In this document: one piece after another, positions 49,681 to 61,254 of the stretch
Numbering within the stretch: the first letter of the stretch is position 1
How the letters are laid out: each line of letters starts with the position of its first letter
Assembly: GCA_905250125.1 (NCBI GenBank)
Contig: CAJNOL010000419.1
Location: 1-64,000, forward strand
Direction of reading: 5' to 3'
Origin: Rotaria sordida
Lineage: Eukaryota > Rotifera > Eurotatoria > Philodinida > Philodinidae
DNA: 64,000 nucleotides
Translations under genes and position numbers: made by a program
The notes under the pieces: model-generated
What the model was told of the DNA's origin: nothing
What the model saw: the letters and a program-made list of their open reading frames with translations, nothing else
Databases searched by the model: none

Positions 49681-51520
49681 TTTTAAAGATCACTCAAATA
49701 TTTATCATTGTTATACTGAAGAATTATTCGAACATATTGTCGATCAATCAACAAATAAAATTTTTACTAATCCTAACTATCTTTTTTGTACACTTAGTTT
49801 AATAAATAATGTTATGTCAATACTTGATACAGCTGATGAATCAAGTATAATTGACAAAAAAAATATTTTCGTCACTTTCTTAAAGTTGATTAAACTATTA
49901 ATGATAAAATTTTACTTAAATCTGTTCACCTTGAGAATAGAATATCAATAATTGAATGCCGTCTTAATATGAGAATAGTTGTACGAGATTATATTTTTAA
50001 CGATGGCAAGGTAATTGTCTTTGCCGAACGAATTATATAATACTCTTTTATTTTTTCTAGTATTGAATTCATGAATTGAATATAGTTTAACAAAAAAAAC
50101 ACCTTGGAAGGTCTATTTCTTGAAGATAAAATGAAGTTTATAAAAGATTTATTTTCTTATTTATTTAAATGAATATTATTCCATATTGGATATCATTATT
50201 TGAATTCTGTCATGAAAATAGTCTTCATTTATTTGTTCAACTATAATATATGAAAACTCATAGAACTTTTCAATCGAATATAAAATGATTAAAAATCTTA
50301 TATTCAAATATCTATATTTGATGTGAAAAGAAGTTAAAGATAGAACTATATATGGCTTAACTAATCGTCCAAGATCAAAAAAAAATAGATGTTAATGGAA
50401 CATCATCTGGTTAAAGGAAATGAAAATCTTGTTTGTTTATCGTTTCAATTTTACTTCTTAATTAGATATTTGTGATTTAACTGATGTTGAATCATCAAGT
50501 GATACTTGAAGATATTTGATCAAAATCGTTCATGTTAATATATGAATGATAACATGTAAACATTGTTATGCAAGTATTAAATGAAAATCAATCAGCGGCT
50601 TGACAATTTACAATGATGATTAGTTAGATTAATGTTAAACACGTTTATTGAGAAGAAAATAGACGCTTGTATTGTATTGACAAAGGATATTAACAAATTT
50701 GTTTCGTCCATTGTTTTGTTAGTCATGGTTGAATGATTATTTTTTGTAATGTTAATCGTTGCACAACATTGATGGAGTAGAAATATTTTTATTTATTGTA
50801 GTTATGCACCTGGACAAAAGATTCTTTTAGCTTTTCTTTCCTATTAATGTTGATTGTTTTTTTCCACACATTTATTGTATCGAAGGAATCAAGAATTGGT
50901 GGTGAATTAATATGATAATAAGATAAATCGAAAAATAAAGATCCAAAATATGTTTAAAGACATAGAATTTCAAGAGAGAAGCACGAGAAAAATAATATAA
51001 ATGTCACAGACAAATTTGAATTTCAGGCAAAATTGTTTTTTTTTGGTGCTTCTATCAAATTCAATTTTGACTAGGTACAATTTGTTCTCTGTTTGTGATT
51101 ATTTTATATCATCGAACTACCAATTTCTTTCATTTTCATAAACAAAGTTCATTGAGTATTAAATAGCTTTCGACATTTTCTTTTGCACTATCAACAATGA
51201 CATTAAAACAATCTACTTATTTTCATCCTATTATCAATGATTTTGCACGTGAAAAATTTTATGAACTTGCTAAAAAAACATATTGATGTGTTAAATCCTA
51301 AATTTCGTAATAAAGCTGTTATCACTTGTATTCAAAGCAAAAAAATAATCAATGTAGTTCAGAGCAAGCTATCTGCTGAAAAGGTTTCCGGTTGTTTTTC
51401 TCACTAATGCAAACAAACGTTCACGCTTCGTCTTATCGCTGGTCATCAACTTTTATGCGATATTAAAGAAGTTAAACCTGTTCTTTTATACGAAGACATA
51501 TACTATGTTTATCAAACAAG
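49680..51520 (+). pseudogene. Decayed coding tract of unknown origin
   Basis: Several segments have the codon style of real exons but are cut by stops and frame changes. From about 49683, about 70 codons read without a stop (including ELFEHIVDQSTNKIFTNPNY and FCTLSLINNVMSILDT), then the frame shifts and continues (ENRISIIECRLNMRIVVRDY) up to a GTAATT donor-like site at 50010. Further islands occur near 50630-50730 (LNTFIEKKIDACIVLTKDIN), 51197-51284 (MTLKQSTYFHPIINDFAREK) and 51400-51520. These may belong to one inactivated gene or several. I do not recognise the family. Confidence 0.4.
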
Positions 51521-51541
51521 CTAGAGCATGTCGTAGAAAAT

Positions 51542-51829
51542 TTGATTTCTTTTAGACAGTCACCGCATTTCAATCGGTTCTTCTTCAGAATACATATCAT
51601 ACGCACACATCTACTGGCACGACAATGGATAGGGGTGAAGGGGTGTGTGTATTCTGAAGAAATACCTCTCAACCAATTTTCATCGCTTGCCCGAGAGACG
51701 TTCGATTCTTTTAGACAGTTACTTCATGTGAACCCATTTTCATCTTTTGCTCGAGAGACATTCGAGTCTTTTAGACAATCACCCTACCTCAATCCATTTT
51801 CATCAAAACAGGGCATACAGATACTGTAG
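51542..51829 (+). repeat. 60-bp (20-codon) tandem repeat, in frame, interrupted by an 81-bp hairpin
   Basis: Two full copies (about 51690-51749 and 51750-51809) and partial copies either side repeat with exactly 60-bp spacing: TTTTCATC, CGAGAGAC, TTCGA, CTTTTAGACA recur in register. The plus-strand frame stays open for 95 codons and encodes the 20-residue unit FSSFARETFESFRQSPYLNP with variants. An incomplete first copy (FRQSPHFNR) is separated from the rest by 51581-51661, which has perfect 14-bp inverted ends TTCTTCAGAATACA. Whether it is translated is unknown; it may be the remnant of a repetitive protein gene. Confidence 0.6.
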
Positions 51830-51838
51830 ATAAAATTA

Positions 51839-52073
51839 TTGACTCATAATAAAATTTAACCAATCATTAAAGTTCCCATGTCTCCCTCATCGAAAAACAA
51901 TACAAATTCATCATAGAAAAAGAAAATGACTCATGATAAAATTTCATCACTCATTAATGTCCTCATATCCCCATCATCGAAAAAAACATACAAATTCATC
52001 ATAAAAAAAAATGACTCATGATAAAATTTCACCACTCAGTAATGTCCTCATGTCCCCATCATCGAAAAAATAC
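51839..52073 (+). repeat. Tandem repeat, ~86-bp unit, 2.7 copies
   Basis: Units begin GACTCAT(A/G)ATAAAATTT at 51841, 51928 and 52013 (periods 87 and 85) and share CCCATC/CCTCATCGAAAAA and ACAAATTCATCATA. No open frame runs through it. It starts just after the 60-bp repeat. Confidence 0.75.
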
Positions 52074-52394
52074 TAAGCATCTTATATCTTTGTCATTAAA
52101 TAAACTAAAAAAAACTTTAAATTTTGAATAAACAAATGGACTTATATCTTTATAAAAAATATCTTCTTTTGCAAAATCAAAAGTAACAATTTCAATCTCA
52201 ACTAGATTCCAAACTCACCTTCTACATCTATATTCAAACAAACTCAAAATGATTTTTTCATTTAATGCTAAAGTAATCAAAAAAATGTGATGAAGAATGC
52301 CAAAGTCTCCATATCAATTTTTTCTTTGATCTCGGTTATGCACAGAGCTAATTTTGACTAGGCAAAATCATATCTAATATTTTCAAAAAAAATG

Positions 52395-55250
52395 TGATGA
52401 AAACGCTTTAAAAGACTCTTAACAGATCATACCATATATAACAATTCTTCAACGCAAGTAAAGTTATCAGCAGATTCGAGTTTTTTGGGAAAATATTCGA
52501 AAAGCGACTTGTGCCAAAAAAAGATAATGGTTGTTCCAGACAAAGCATCGGATATGCTGTGAAATATCTAGCTTTCAAAAAATTTCTATCGTCAAGAATG
52601 GTTGAAAAATTCAAAAAACTAGTTTTGAAACACTGATTTCAGTGGAAAAATCAATATTTCAGCCTAACATCCGTTTTAAGATGTGTCTCAGTTGAGAAAA
52701 CACTTGTGCCATATAGAACTTGTCGAGCTCTATCGAACGGTATTGTGATGATCCATGTTCATCATCAAGGCTGGGTTCTAGCAGGACAACAAGTGGTAAT
52801 ACAGGAGTCTGGAATCCCTCTTGTGACCAAATACTTAATTTAAAAGTTATGCTAGTTTGGAAATCATTTGTGTCAGATAGATTTCAATGATATCTTTTGA
52901 TTAATATTAGATTTCGCGAATTCTGATCATCAGGATCGACCATGGCCTGGTCAATGACTTGTAGGATAGATTATTTAGGCTCATATTACGGTCAAATATT
53001 TGCTTTCTGAGATGATGTAACTGAAGAAGTAGTTGGCTTTAGGATAGAACTGAATGAAATCTTTTGCGCAATATCATTTTCAATCCTATCATGACCTGAG
53101 AAAAATCTGTATATCGTGATTTTTTAGCCACATTAAGATTGTTTAATCTTTTCTAGTCGAAATCCATTTCTCGATTCACACACCGATCTTTATGAAGTTT
53201 ATGAATGAGTTGGTCCGATGGATAGTTGAATTGTGTTTCAGGTGATGGGAAGAATGATTTCGATGACCGAGTGATACATCAGGATGTCATGTAAAGTACT
53301 AAATTTCGAGTCGCCTTCTAATGATAATTCAAGTTGAGAAAACATCGGGGAGTGATACGGATCTCTGTGAAGTGAAACTTGAAAGGCAGAACCGGCAGCC
53401 AACTAAAAAGCGAACTTGGCACATGCGCGATGGAACTGAAACAAGAAATTGATGGCAATATCGTTAATCAGAAAAGGGACGTTCTACTAGCATCGAAAAA
53501 CGTAAGAGGAACTTGGCGAGACCTTCATCGAACCGCAAGAGAATAAATTCGCTTGGTTGTCCACGAAGTAAAACGAAATTTCGCAAGTCCCTCAACAAAC
53601 GGAAAAGATAATTTTGAAAAAACAACAAAGAAGCTAATTAGAAGAAATTGTGGCAGCCGTTTCTGGAATCCTTATCGTCGAACAGATAGCTATTGACAGT
53701 GCTACAGAAGCTAATCTCCAGGTATATGATCAACTAATACACAATTCATTTCCATACTAGTTTCAGCAGTTATTTACTAAAATTCATCCGCTTTTACAGA
53801 TCATGCAAACAGACCGTAAAACAAGCAGAGAGAAGAAATACAAAGAGGCGTAAAGGACAAGCGAAGAAAACGTTCTGCGCTTACATATAATCAGGTAGCC
53901 ATCAAACAAAAAAGTTATCATGCATCTTCCATTTTAACCACACAATACAAGAGAAAAATTAGACAGGAAAGAAGGCTAGAATTTCAACCATTCAGATGGA
54001 CAAAGAAAATGATTGGCGTAGATACGTATCAGATGATGAGATGGAAAGTTCATAAATAAAAAACTAAGAAGAGACCAGCGAAGAAAGGGAGACAAAGATT
54101 TGCACACAAACTCAGATATCCGAGCACATACACATAAGCATATACATATACAAGAATACACAAAGAATATGGATTCACAATACGAGAGTGCTCTCTAGCA
54201 CACCTAAACCACCATTGTAACTATCAAAATTGACAATTACAGTAGTAACATTTAACGGATCCCAGTTTACCTGACGAAATTTTTTATGGCCTAAGTAAAA
54301 AGGTATTATCCACACATGTTTACTAGTTGCTTAGAGGACTTCCAAGGAAAATGGTATCTTCCAGTAGGTAATCCGAAATTGCATCTACGATAATTATCTA
54401 GACATCAATCACTCGGACACCGCCGTATAAAGATCAGAACAATCTTTCGGGCAAGTCAAAAATCCCGAAACTGTTCCGACCGCGAAATACAGAAAACTCC
54501 TGCCGATCAGTAGGATTCAACTTGATATCATTGGGTAGGTCGTATTTGGTTCTATCTGTCTGAACTATTTTGTTCCTTGATACAACTCTTAGAACTAATA
54601 TTTACTCATAATATGAGTTCTAATACCCTATCCTACTACTTGATGCCTCAAATCGAGACCAATCTTTGTAACGAAAATGACTAAATCGAAGACGAATCCA
54701 TCAGTCTCATCGAGCTCTATCAAGCACAAATTCTTTCTTAACACAAACATTTCTTAGAGCGAATGGTAAGTCATAATATGCGTTCTAAACACTTGTATAA
54801 CAACGTTTTTTCCTGTGAGGGCCCGCCGGTGATGATGAACATCGGTGAATTTAATACCAATTGATAGAACTCGCCAAGGTCTATATGACACTAGTGCTTT
54901 CTCGACTGACACACATCTCAAAACGAACATTAGGTCGAAATACTGATTTTTCCACTAAAATCAGTATTTTAAAACTAGTTTTTTGAATTTTTCAACCATT
55001 TCTGACAATAAAAATTTTTTGAAAGCTAGGCATTTGACAGCATATTCGATGCTTTATCTGGTATAACCATTATATTTTTTGACACAAGTCGATTTTCGAA
55101 TATTTCTCCGAAAAACTCGAATCTGCTGCTAACTTCACGTGCATAATTCTCCATGAGAATTTCTGAACGATTGTTACTATATGTGGCACTCCGAGAAGAT
55201 AAGTTTGTCATTTATCTACTTTTAAAAAGTTCAGAAGCTGTTTTAACCAA
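52395..55250. mobile_element. 2.9-kb element with ~400-bp inverted arms
   Basis: The left arm (52395-52790) and right arm (54820-55250) are diverged reverse complements: GCATCGGATATGCTG, AGCTTTCAAAAAATTT, GAATGGTTGAAAAATTCAAA, AAACTAGTTTT, ATATGTTCATCATCA-type text and CAGCAGATTCGAGTTTTT appear in both, in mirrored order. The left arm has lost about 20 bp relative to the right. The inner 2 kb is less AT-rich, with scattered short open stretches (for example 53405-53545) but no transposase I can name. The right arm on the minus strand carries a short open frame (55211-55026). Old DNA transposon or duplicated inverted gene fragment. Confidence 0.65.
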
Positions 55251-56364
55251 GAAATCAGAGTCTGGTGTATCGTCATATGAACAGAAATCATGAATTATGA
55301 TTGAACAGTGAACATAGTTTCATTAGATTGAATTTATCTTCTTACTGACGATACCATAAAGATATTGCAAGTTTACAAAAGTAGAAAAAATGCACTAACA
55401 ATCAATCACATACGATCAACTCTTAAACTCTCTTTGAAAACAAAGAATCATGAAGTGATTTTCATCTAATCAATGGAAAATAGACATATGTTTAACTAGT
55501 CCTGTGGGCCTTCTAACAATGCTTAACAACATTTATCAATCAGAAAGTAAATTAAATCAATTATATTAATGTACAGCCATAACGATTAAAATTTTGTTTA
55601 AAATATGGAATTGACGAATATGTTTTAAATTTCAATTAGCAATCTTCCATAGAACGAATACTTCGAAAGATGACAACAATATTCGATCTAATCGCTATTG
55701 CTACTGAAGCTCCTCTTCATTATCTCGAAAGAAGACAGACTTCCCGATTCAAAATCGCCATTTTGTCGAGCGAATTGATAACAACATAACTTCGTATCAA
55801 AGTTTCGAAAAAACCATTGATAATACAGAAACATGGAACTTTGTAACAATCTTTGAACGAAAATCATATGACTCTTCCATCTTTAGATCATTGCAACACA
55901 AAATACGCTTGCAAGTTATGCATCACGAAAGTAAGAAAATTCGCGAACGGTTACTATACCGTACTTCATACAGCAAAAATAAAAATAACTAAAATCTTGA
56001 ATATATTTGTATCGTTCATTATTATATCAACCAAGTGTTTTTCGAAAACGCAATGCAAATGTCGAAAACAATCATATATACTGATATTCGATTCCATATA
56101 AACAATTTTCATCAAATAAAAGTTTTATATTCTAGAATGCAGAACAGTATGAATATTAATATTCAATAGAAAGTTTTTCTTGCAATCATTGATGGTAACA
56201 GATTTTACAATAAAAATTATTTTTTTGTTCGTTATGCAGTGATATGTATTATATTCAAAAATAAATCAATACAATATTATTCATAAGTATTCTTGTAAGT
56301 TTTCTTCCCATTTGAAACGTCTACATATCATTAAGAATAAATTTTTTGGAAAGAAACAAATGAT
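55251..56364. other. Intergenic, nothing recognised
   Basis: AT-rich spacer between the inverted-arm element and the 3' end of the secreted-protein gene. Short frames have no coding bias. Confidence 0.5.
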
Positions 56365-56370
56365 TTTATT
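56365..56370 (-). terminator. Polyadenylation signal of the secreted-protein gene
   Basis: AATAAA on the minus strand, 62 bp after the stop at 56433. Confidence 0.45.
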
Positions 56371-56432
56371 TAGGAAAAAAAGTAAATATTAACTACATTA
56401 TTTAGAACTTAATGTAGAATAGCATTTTCTTT

Positions 56433-56957
56433 TTATTCGTTTACATTTGAAGGTGTAGTATCATTAATTGTATTGATTGAAATTGATTCATACTTGTTGA
56501 TTTGTGAGATTACTTTACCTTTATCATTAGTGACTGTTATTTCCTTATATATATATTTTTCTCCATCAATAATCAATTTCTTAACACATGTTGTTGTTTG
56601 TGTAGTACGAAGAGATTTTCGTCTATTGTTTTTTATTGATCTTGTTGGTAGTAAATTTGTTGTTGTTGTTGTACAGGCAGGTACAACAGTATCTAATTTC
56701 TTTTTAACTTCCATCAAATCAGCAGTATAACCTTTAGCTAACGATAATGATAAAGCAGACATTTGTTGAAAATGTTGACGCACTGTTGCCATCATTTTAT
56801 TAAAACCATCATATATTGATGATGACGATAAATTATTATCAAAATGATCATTAACATATGGAGATGAAAAAGATTCATCAGAAAACGATGGAATTTTCCA
56901 AGTATAAGTCATACTTAAGAGAAGTAGAAGGCACGTTATTTGAAATAAAATAGCCAT
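56433..56957 (-). CDS. Small secreted protein of unknown function, single exon
   Basis: 174 aa in one frame. The N-terminus MAILFQITCLLLLLSMTYTW is a typical signal peptide, with cleavage likely near residues 19-21. The mature part is Ser/Asn-rich, then has a predicted helix (MMATVRQHFQQMSALSLSLA, DLMEVKKKLDTVV), two Cys about 40 residues apart (in VVPACTTT and TTTCVKK) that could pair, a Thr-rich stretch, a dibasic NNRRKS that could be a processing site, and an end with KYESISINTI. No family recognised; it could be a lineage-specific secreted factor or a propeptide. The codon bias and clean frame argue it is real. Confidence 0.65.
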   Translation of the reverse strand: MAILFQITCLLLLLSMTYTWKIPSFSDESFSSPYVNDHFDNNLSSSSIYDGFNKMMATVRQHFQQMSALSLSLAKGYTADLMEVKKKLDTVVPACTTTTTNLLPTRSIKNNRRKSLRTTQTTTCVKKLIIDGEKYIYKEITVTNDKGKVISQINKYESISINTINDTTPSNVNE

Positions 56958-58528
56958 GAATATTCAGTGTGTATGATGCACTTGGTATCAATAATGAAAA
57001 AAAGACGTATATGTTCGATCGATGAGATACGACAAAACTGAATAAACAACAAACTTCATATCAATTGATTTGCATCTTTATAATATATACATATGCACCA
57101 TTCTTCGTTACTTGTTTTTCTCTGCCCCCTTTGTCTATTCATTCTTTCCCATGTACCCTTGATAATAAAAACAGATTGATTCTCGTATTTATTAGACCAC
57201 ATACTTGTCTATTCATGCAATATGATTTAGATATACACATTTATTTTATATTAATTAAAATTGAATCATCTATATTTTTAAAAGATAGATATATCATATG
57301 TTTATAATCAGTAGAGTAAATAATAGTGTGACTATCATTTTCCGAAATAATCAAAATTAATTATGATTTTTTCTTTCCTTCTCATTCAATGTGTTGCAGG
57401 AACATTCGAGGAGAAGATTTGATGTATACTAACATAATTAAATTAATAGAATAAAAAAAAAAGCATGCGATCTTTTTTTTTTCTTCCATGCTTAATGAAA
57501 AATATTGATATCCTTGATATTGATTATTTTCAAGGTCTATTTGACTATTAATATGAATATATTATATGAAATGTGTCTGCATTAAAGAACATTCATGAGA
57601 AATATATCTTTCAAAAATGAAGTTTCAACAATTGATTATTTAATAATTGTATGTCTAATGTAGTACTTGAGTGATTAATCAATTGTTTTATAACTTTATT
57701 ACGAAATATTTATTAAGTACTATTGAATGTCTCAATCAGGAAGATATGAATTGAATATGAGAAATTTTACTAGGCGAATTTTATTAGGAAAAGAGAAGAA
57801 AGAAAGAAAGAAATATCTTTACTTAGATTATTATTAGATACTTCTAGATATAACTAAATAAGTACATTTGAAAATTTTTCTCATGCACTTTATAATTATT
57901 CAAGCATTCATATATAAGAAACGTTCTTAAAATCAAAACTAAAATATTGTTCGTACATTTTGCATGTCAAAATGGAATTAGACAACAACAAAAAAAAACT
58001 GATTTTAGCTCAAATATAAATAAAATTATAGTTGAGTTATAAATTACACTTTTTCGAATTATTAAGAGTTCTTGATAGATCACATAATGAATGTCATTTG
58101 TAATTGCAAATATCTTCAAAAACTTCTTATTTAATATAAATCACAAAATCATGTCATAAATTTTTTTCATGAATAACATATGAAAAAACTAAGAAACGAC
58201 AAGGTTGTTCCATATAAACTCCTCGAAGGACTTTTTAACAAAGGAAGTAACAATATAGAATGCATATTAGCAAATCAATCAATTTTTGATTGATCTTCTA
58301 TTATCTACATTTACAGAAAAAAAAAGGCCTTCATTTTATGATCAAACATTTCCGATATTATTCTTTTCATTCATAGTTTGCCTGAGAAAAGATAATATGT
58401 AAAACAATACGTATATATATATATATATATTTAAATAGTTATTTTTTCAATGGACATTCAAAAAAGAAAAACAAAAGGGATAAGGTTTTCACAATACATC
58501 GAAGAAAAAAAAAGAGAACAGCAAAATA
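56958..58528. other. Intergenic, (AT)n microsatellite near 58411-58430
   Basis: AT-rich spacer upstream of the secreted-protein gene and downstream of the coiled-coil gene. No further structure seen. Confidence 0.5.
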
Positions 58529-61233
58529 TTAAGTAATAGTTACAGTTAACATATTTGATGATAATGGTAAATTTTTATGAATAGGATTTGAATGATATCG
58601 TTTAGTATTTGTTGATTTAATAAGATTTGTTTTTGATGTTGATTTTAAATTTCTACGTTTACCAATTTGATGATATTGATCAATAAATCGTACTTTAGTT
58701 TGTTTTAATATTTTAATTTTTTCTTGTTGTTCATCATCATCTGTACTTAAAATAATATTTTGTTTTGATTTTTTTTGACGATATTGTATTAAACGATTTT
58801 TATATATTTTTGATTGTTTTTCAATATCACTTGTTTCATCATCAATATTATCATATAAATGTTCACTTGATGATGATTCATTATCTTCATTATGATTTTC
58901 ATCAATAGTTATACCACGTAAACGTAAATGTTGTCGAAATAATTCTTCTTGTAATTTAATTGTATGTTGAAGATTATCATGTGTTGTATACATTGTTGAA
59001 GCAGCATTTAAAACACGTTCAAGTGATTCAATTTCATCGGAATATGTACTACTTGGTAAACTTTCAGCTGTATTATATGCACTTGAACTACTTTCATTAT
59101 GTTTTGTTGTTGATATTGAACAATGATGATGAGAACAAGATGATCTTGTTGATGATCGATCGGTTGTCGATAGAGCAGGTGATGATAATGATTGATTCAA
59201 ATTTGGTTGAGATGTTGTAGATATATATTCAATATCTTCTTCTGGTTGTAATGTATAATATTTTGGTTGCTAAAAAGAAGAAAAAAAAATTACAATTAAA
59301 AACATATGAAAATATTTTCAATTATATTCAATAAAAACCTGTTCTTGAATTTTATTTTGTGAATGTAATTTTAATTGACTAAGAAGTTGAGTAATATGTT
59401 CATCCTATTAAAAAATATAAGATAAGAACTATTTGTCTTCATAAAACAAAAGAATTTTTTTTTGATTACATTGCATTGAGATGTATCTAATAATTGAGTT
59501 GAACAATTTATACATATTAATGATAAATTATTTTCATCTGTTTGAGTTGAAAAATCTTGTAAGGATTTTGTATCATTATTAGTCTATAAAATAATAAAAA
59601 AAAAAAAGGTATATTCAATCTGATTATAAAATCATATGACATTTATAAAGGAATGCCTCGAGACACTCTTGTAAAGTTTCTCTAGTAATGCTATTCACGT
59701 AATCATATTCTAGCACTTCTACTACTTTAATCCATCAAAGAAGCCCAAAGAGAAAATAACGTCGTCTGTCTTTGTTTTAGTTTAGTAACGATTGTCTGGC
59801 CGCCTGAAGGTGTCTTTTATATGATCCTTCATCATATATACCAGACAGACATACAAAGAAAAATCTAATAAAATAAAATAAAAAGAAAAAAGAAACAGTA
59901 GCTTCTATGATTTTGATATTGTTTTCTTCTCCTTTCGTTTTTAACAAGCATCTTCTCGAGAAAAACTACGGTCAAGTAGTCGAACTTAAACACTCGTCTC
60001 GTTCTATTGAAGGACAATTGTTGATATTGTTCTCACCGTGATAGAAAAGAGATTAATCATTTGATTATATCTATGAAACACTATAGCACTATAAAATCTT
60101 ATTCTATATGTCTATAAATCATTAATGAATATGAGTACGAATGAATAAATATTGATCTGATCTATCCTTCAATATTCACTATTATCATCACCCATTGACA
60201 AAAGAAAACAAGCAAACATATAGAGACATTAGATTTAGTAGACAAAAAAAGAATGATTATATGTATAGAAGAAAAAAACACAGATTACAATCGAATCAGG
60301 TGTTAAAACCTTTTGTTTTTTGTTTCTTCTTGTCATGTAATTATCACTTAATTTTTTTGATCGAAACCAGCTCTTATTCTACCAGAGTTCTATCGTCTTC
60401 TTTCCCTTTTGTATGATTGATCAATTTACATAACACTATCATGTTAGAATAAGAACAGAAATGAACGGTTCAATTGTTCATAATTGAGTTATAGACAACA
60501 TTTTTAGATAGGCCATGTGTCTTTTCAGAAGTAAAACGGCAAGAAAACGTTGATCTGATTATTATTTCAAAGTGAACAAATACACAAACATGTGGTTTTT
60601 TATATGATGATTGACGTTTGAATGTCTGTAAAACAGAAGTTCTAACTAAGAAAGTTTATTTAAATGAACCATAATGAAATAATTGATGTGGAAAGAAATG
60701 ATAGACTTTTTTTTTTTTGTTTTTATTTTGTCGAATAAAAAAAAAACACTGAATCATTTACGTATTTCTTTTTCTAAATCCGACTTATGTTAAATAAACA
60801 AAATAGATTAAACTTAAACTACAATTGAATCCCCAAGGATATAGTCAATTAATCCTTTTAAAATATCTTGTTTATTTTCATTTATATATCTATATTGAAT
60901 AAATATGATTTTGAATTGAAGAAAAAAAAAAAAAAAACAATAACTAAATTATTTTACCTTTTTTTGTTGTTGATGTTTATAAATAAGATGAGCCATTTTC
61001 TTCTTATTTTGTTGTAAATCATTATATAATATTCCAATACGTTTAAGTAATTCACGTTCTTTTCGTTCATGTCGTAATTTTAATTCATCAATAATCATTT
61101 TTAATTGTTCAATTGTTTTTGATTTTTCATCAATAATATGTTTTGTAGTCAGCATATTAAGAGAAGATTGTTGTTGTTGTTGTTGTTGCTGTTGTTGTTT
61201 ATTGCTACGAGATAATATTGGTGAATTGAACAT
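58529..61233 (-). CDS. PolyQ/coiled-coil protein of unknown function, 4 exons
   Basis: Exons 61233-60958, 59583-59470, 59404-59339 and 59269-58529 join in phase 0 to 398 aa. N-terminus: a run of ten Gln (CAA/CAG), then a coiled coil (residues about 35-90: EKSKTIEQLKMIIDELKLRH, ERELLKRIGILYNDLQQNKK). The middle has a CINC motif and DEHITQLLSQLKLHSQNKIQ. The long last exon is Ser-rich with a His/Ser patch (CSHHHCS), a helix (SDEIESLERVLNAAS), an acidic part and a basic Ser/Thr-rich tail ending LTVTIT. Intron 1 is 1374 bp. An acceptor-like AG is 9 nt before the ATG. I cannot name a family; a cytoskeletal or centrosomal role would be a guess from the coiled coil only. Confidence 0.75.
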
Positions 61234-61242
61234 ATTGTCTAT

Positions 61243-61254
61243 CTAGAAAACATA
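61243..61254 (-). promoter_or_regulatory. Acceptor-like site before the coiled-coil gene ATG
   Basis: Minus-strand TATGTTTTCTAG ends at 61243, 9 nt before the ATG at 61233. Candidate spliced-leader or 5'UTR intron acceptor. Confidence 0.4.
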
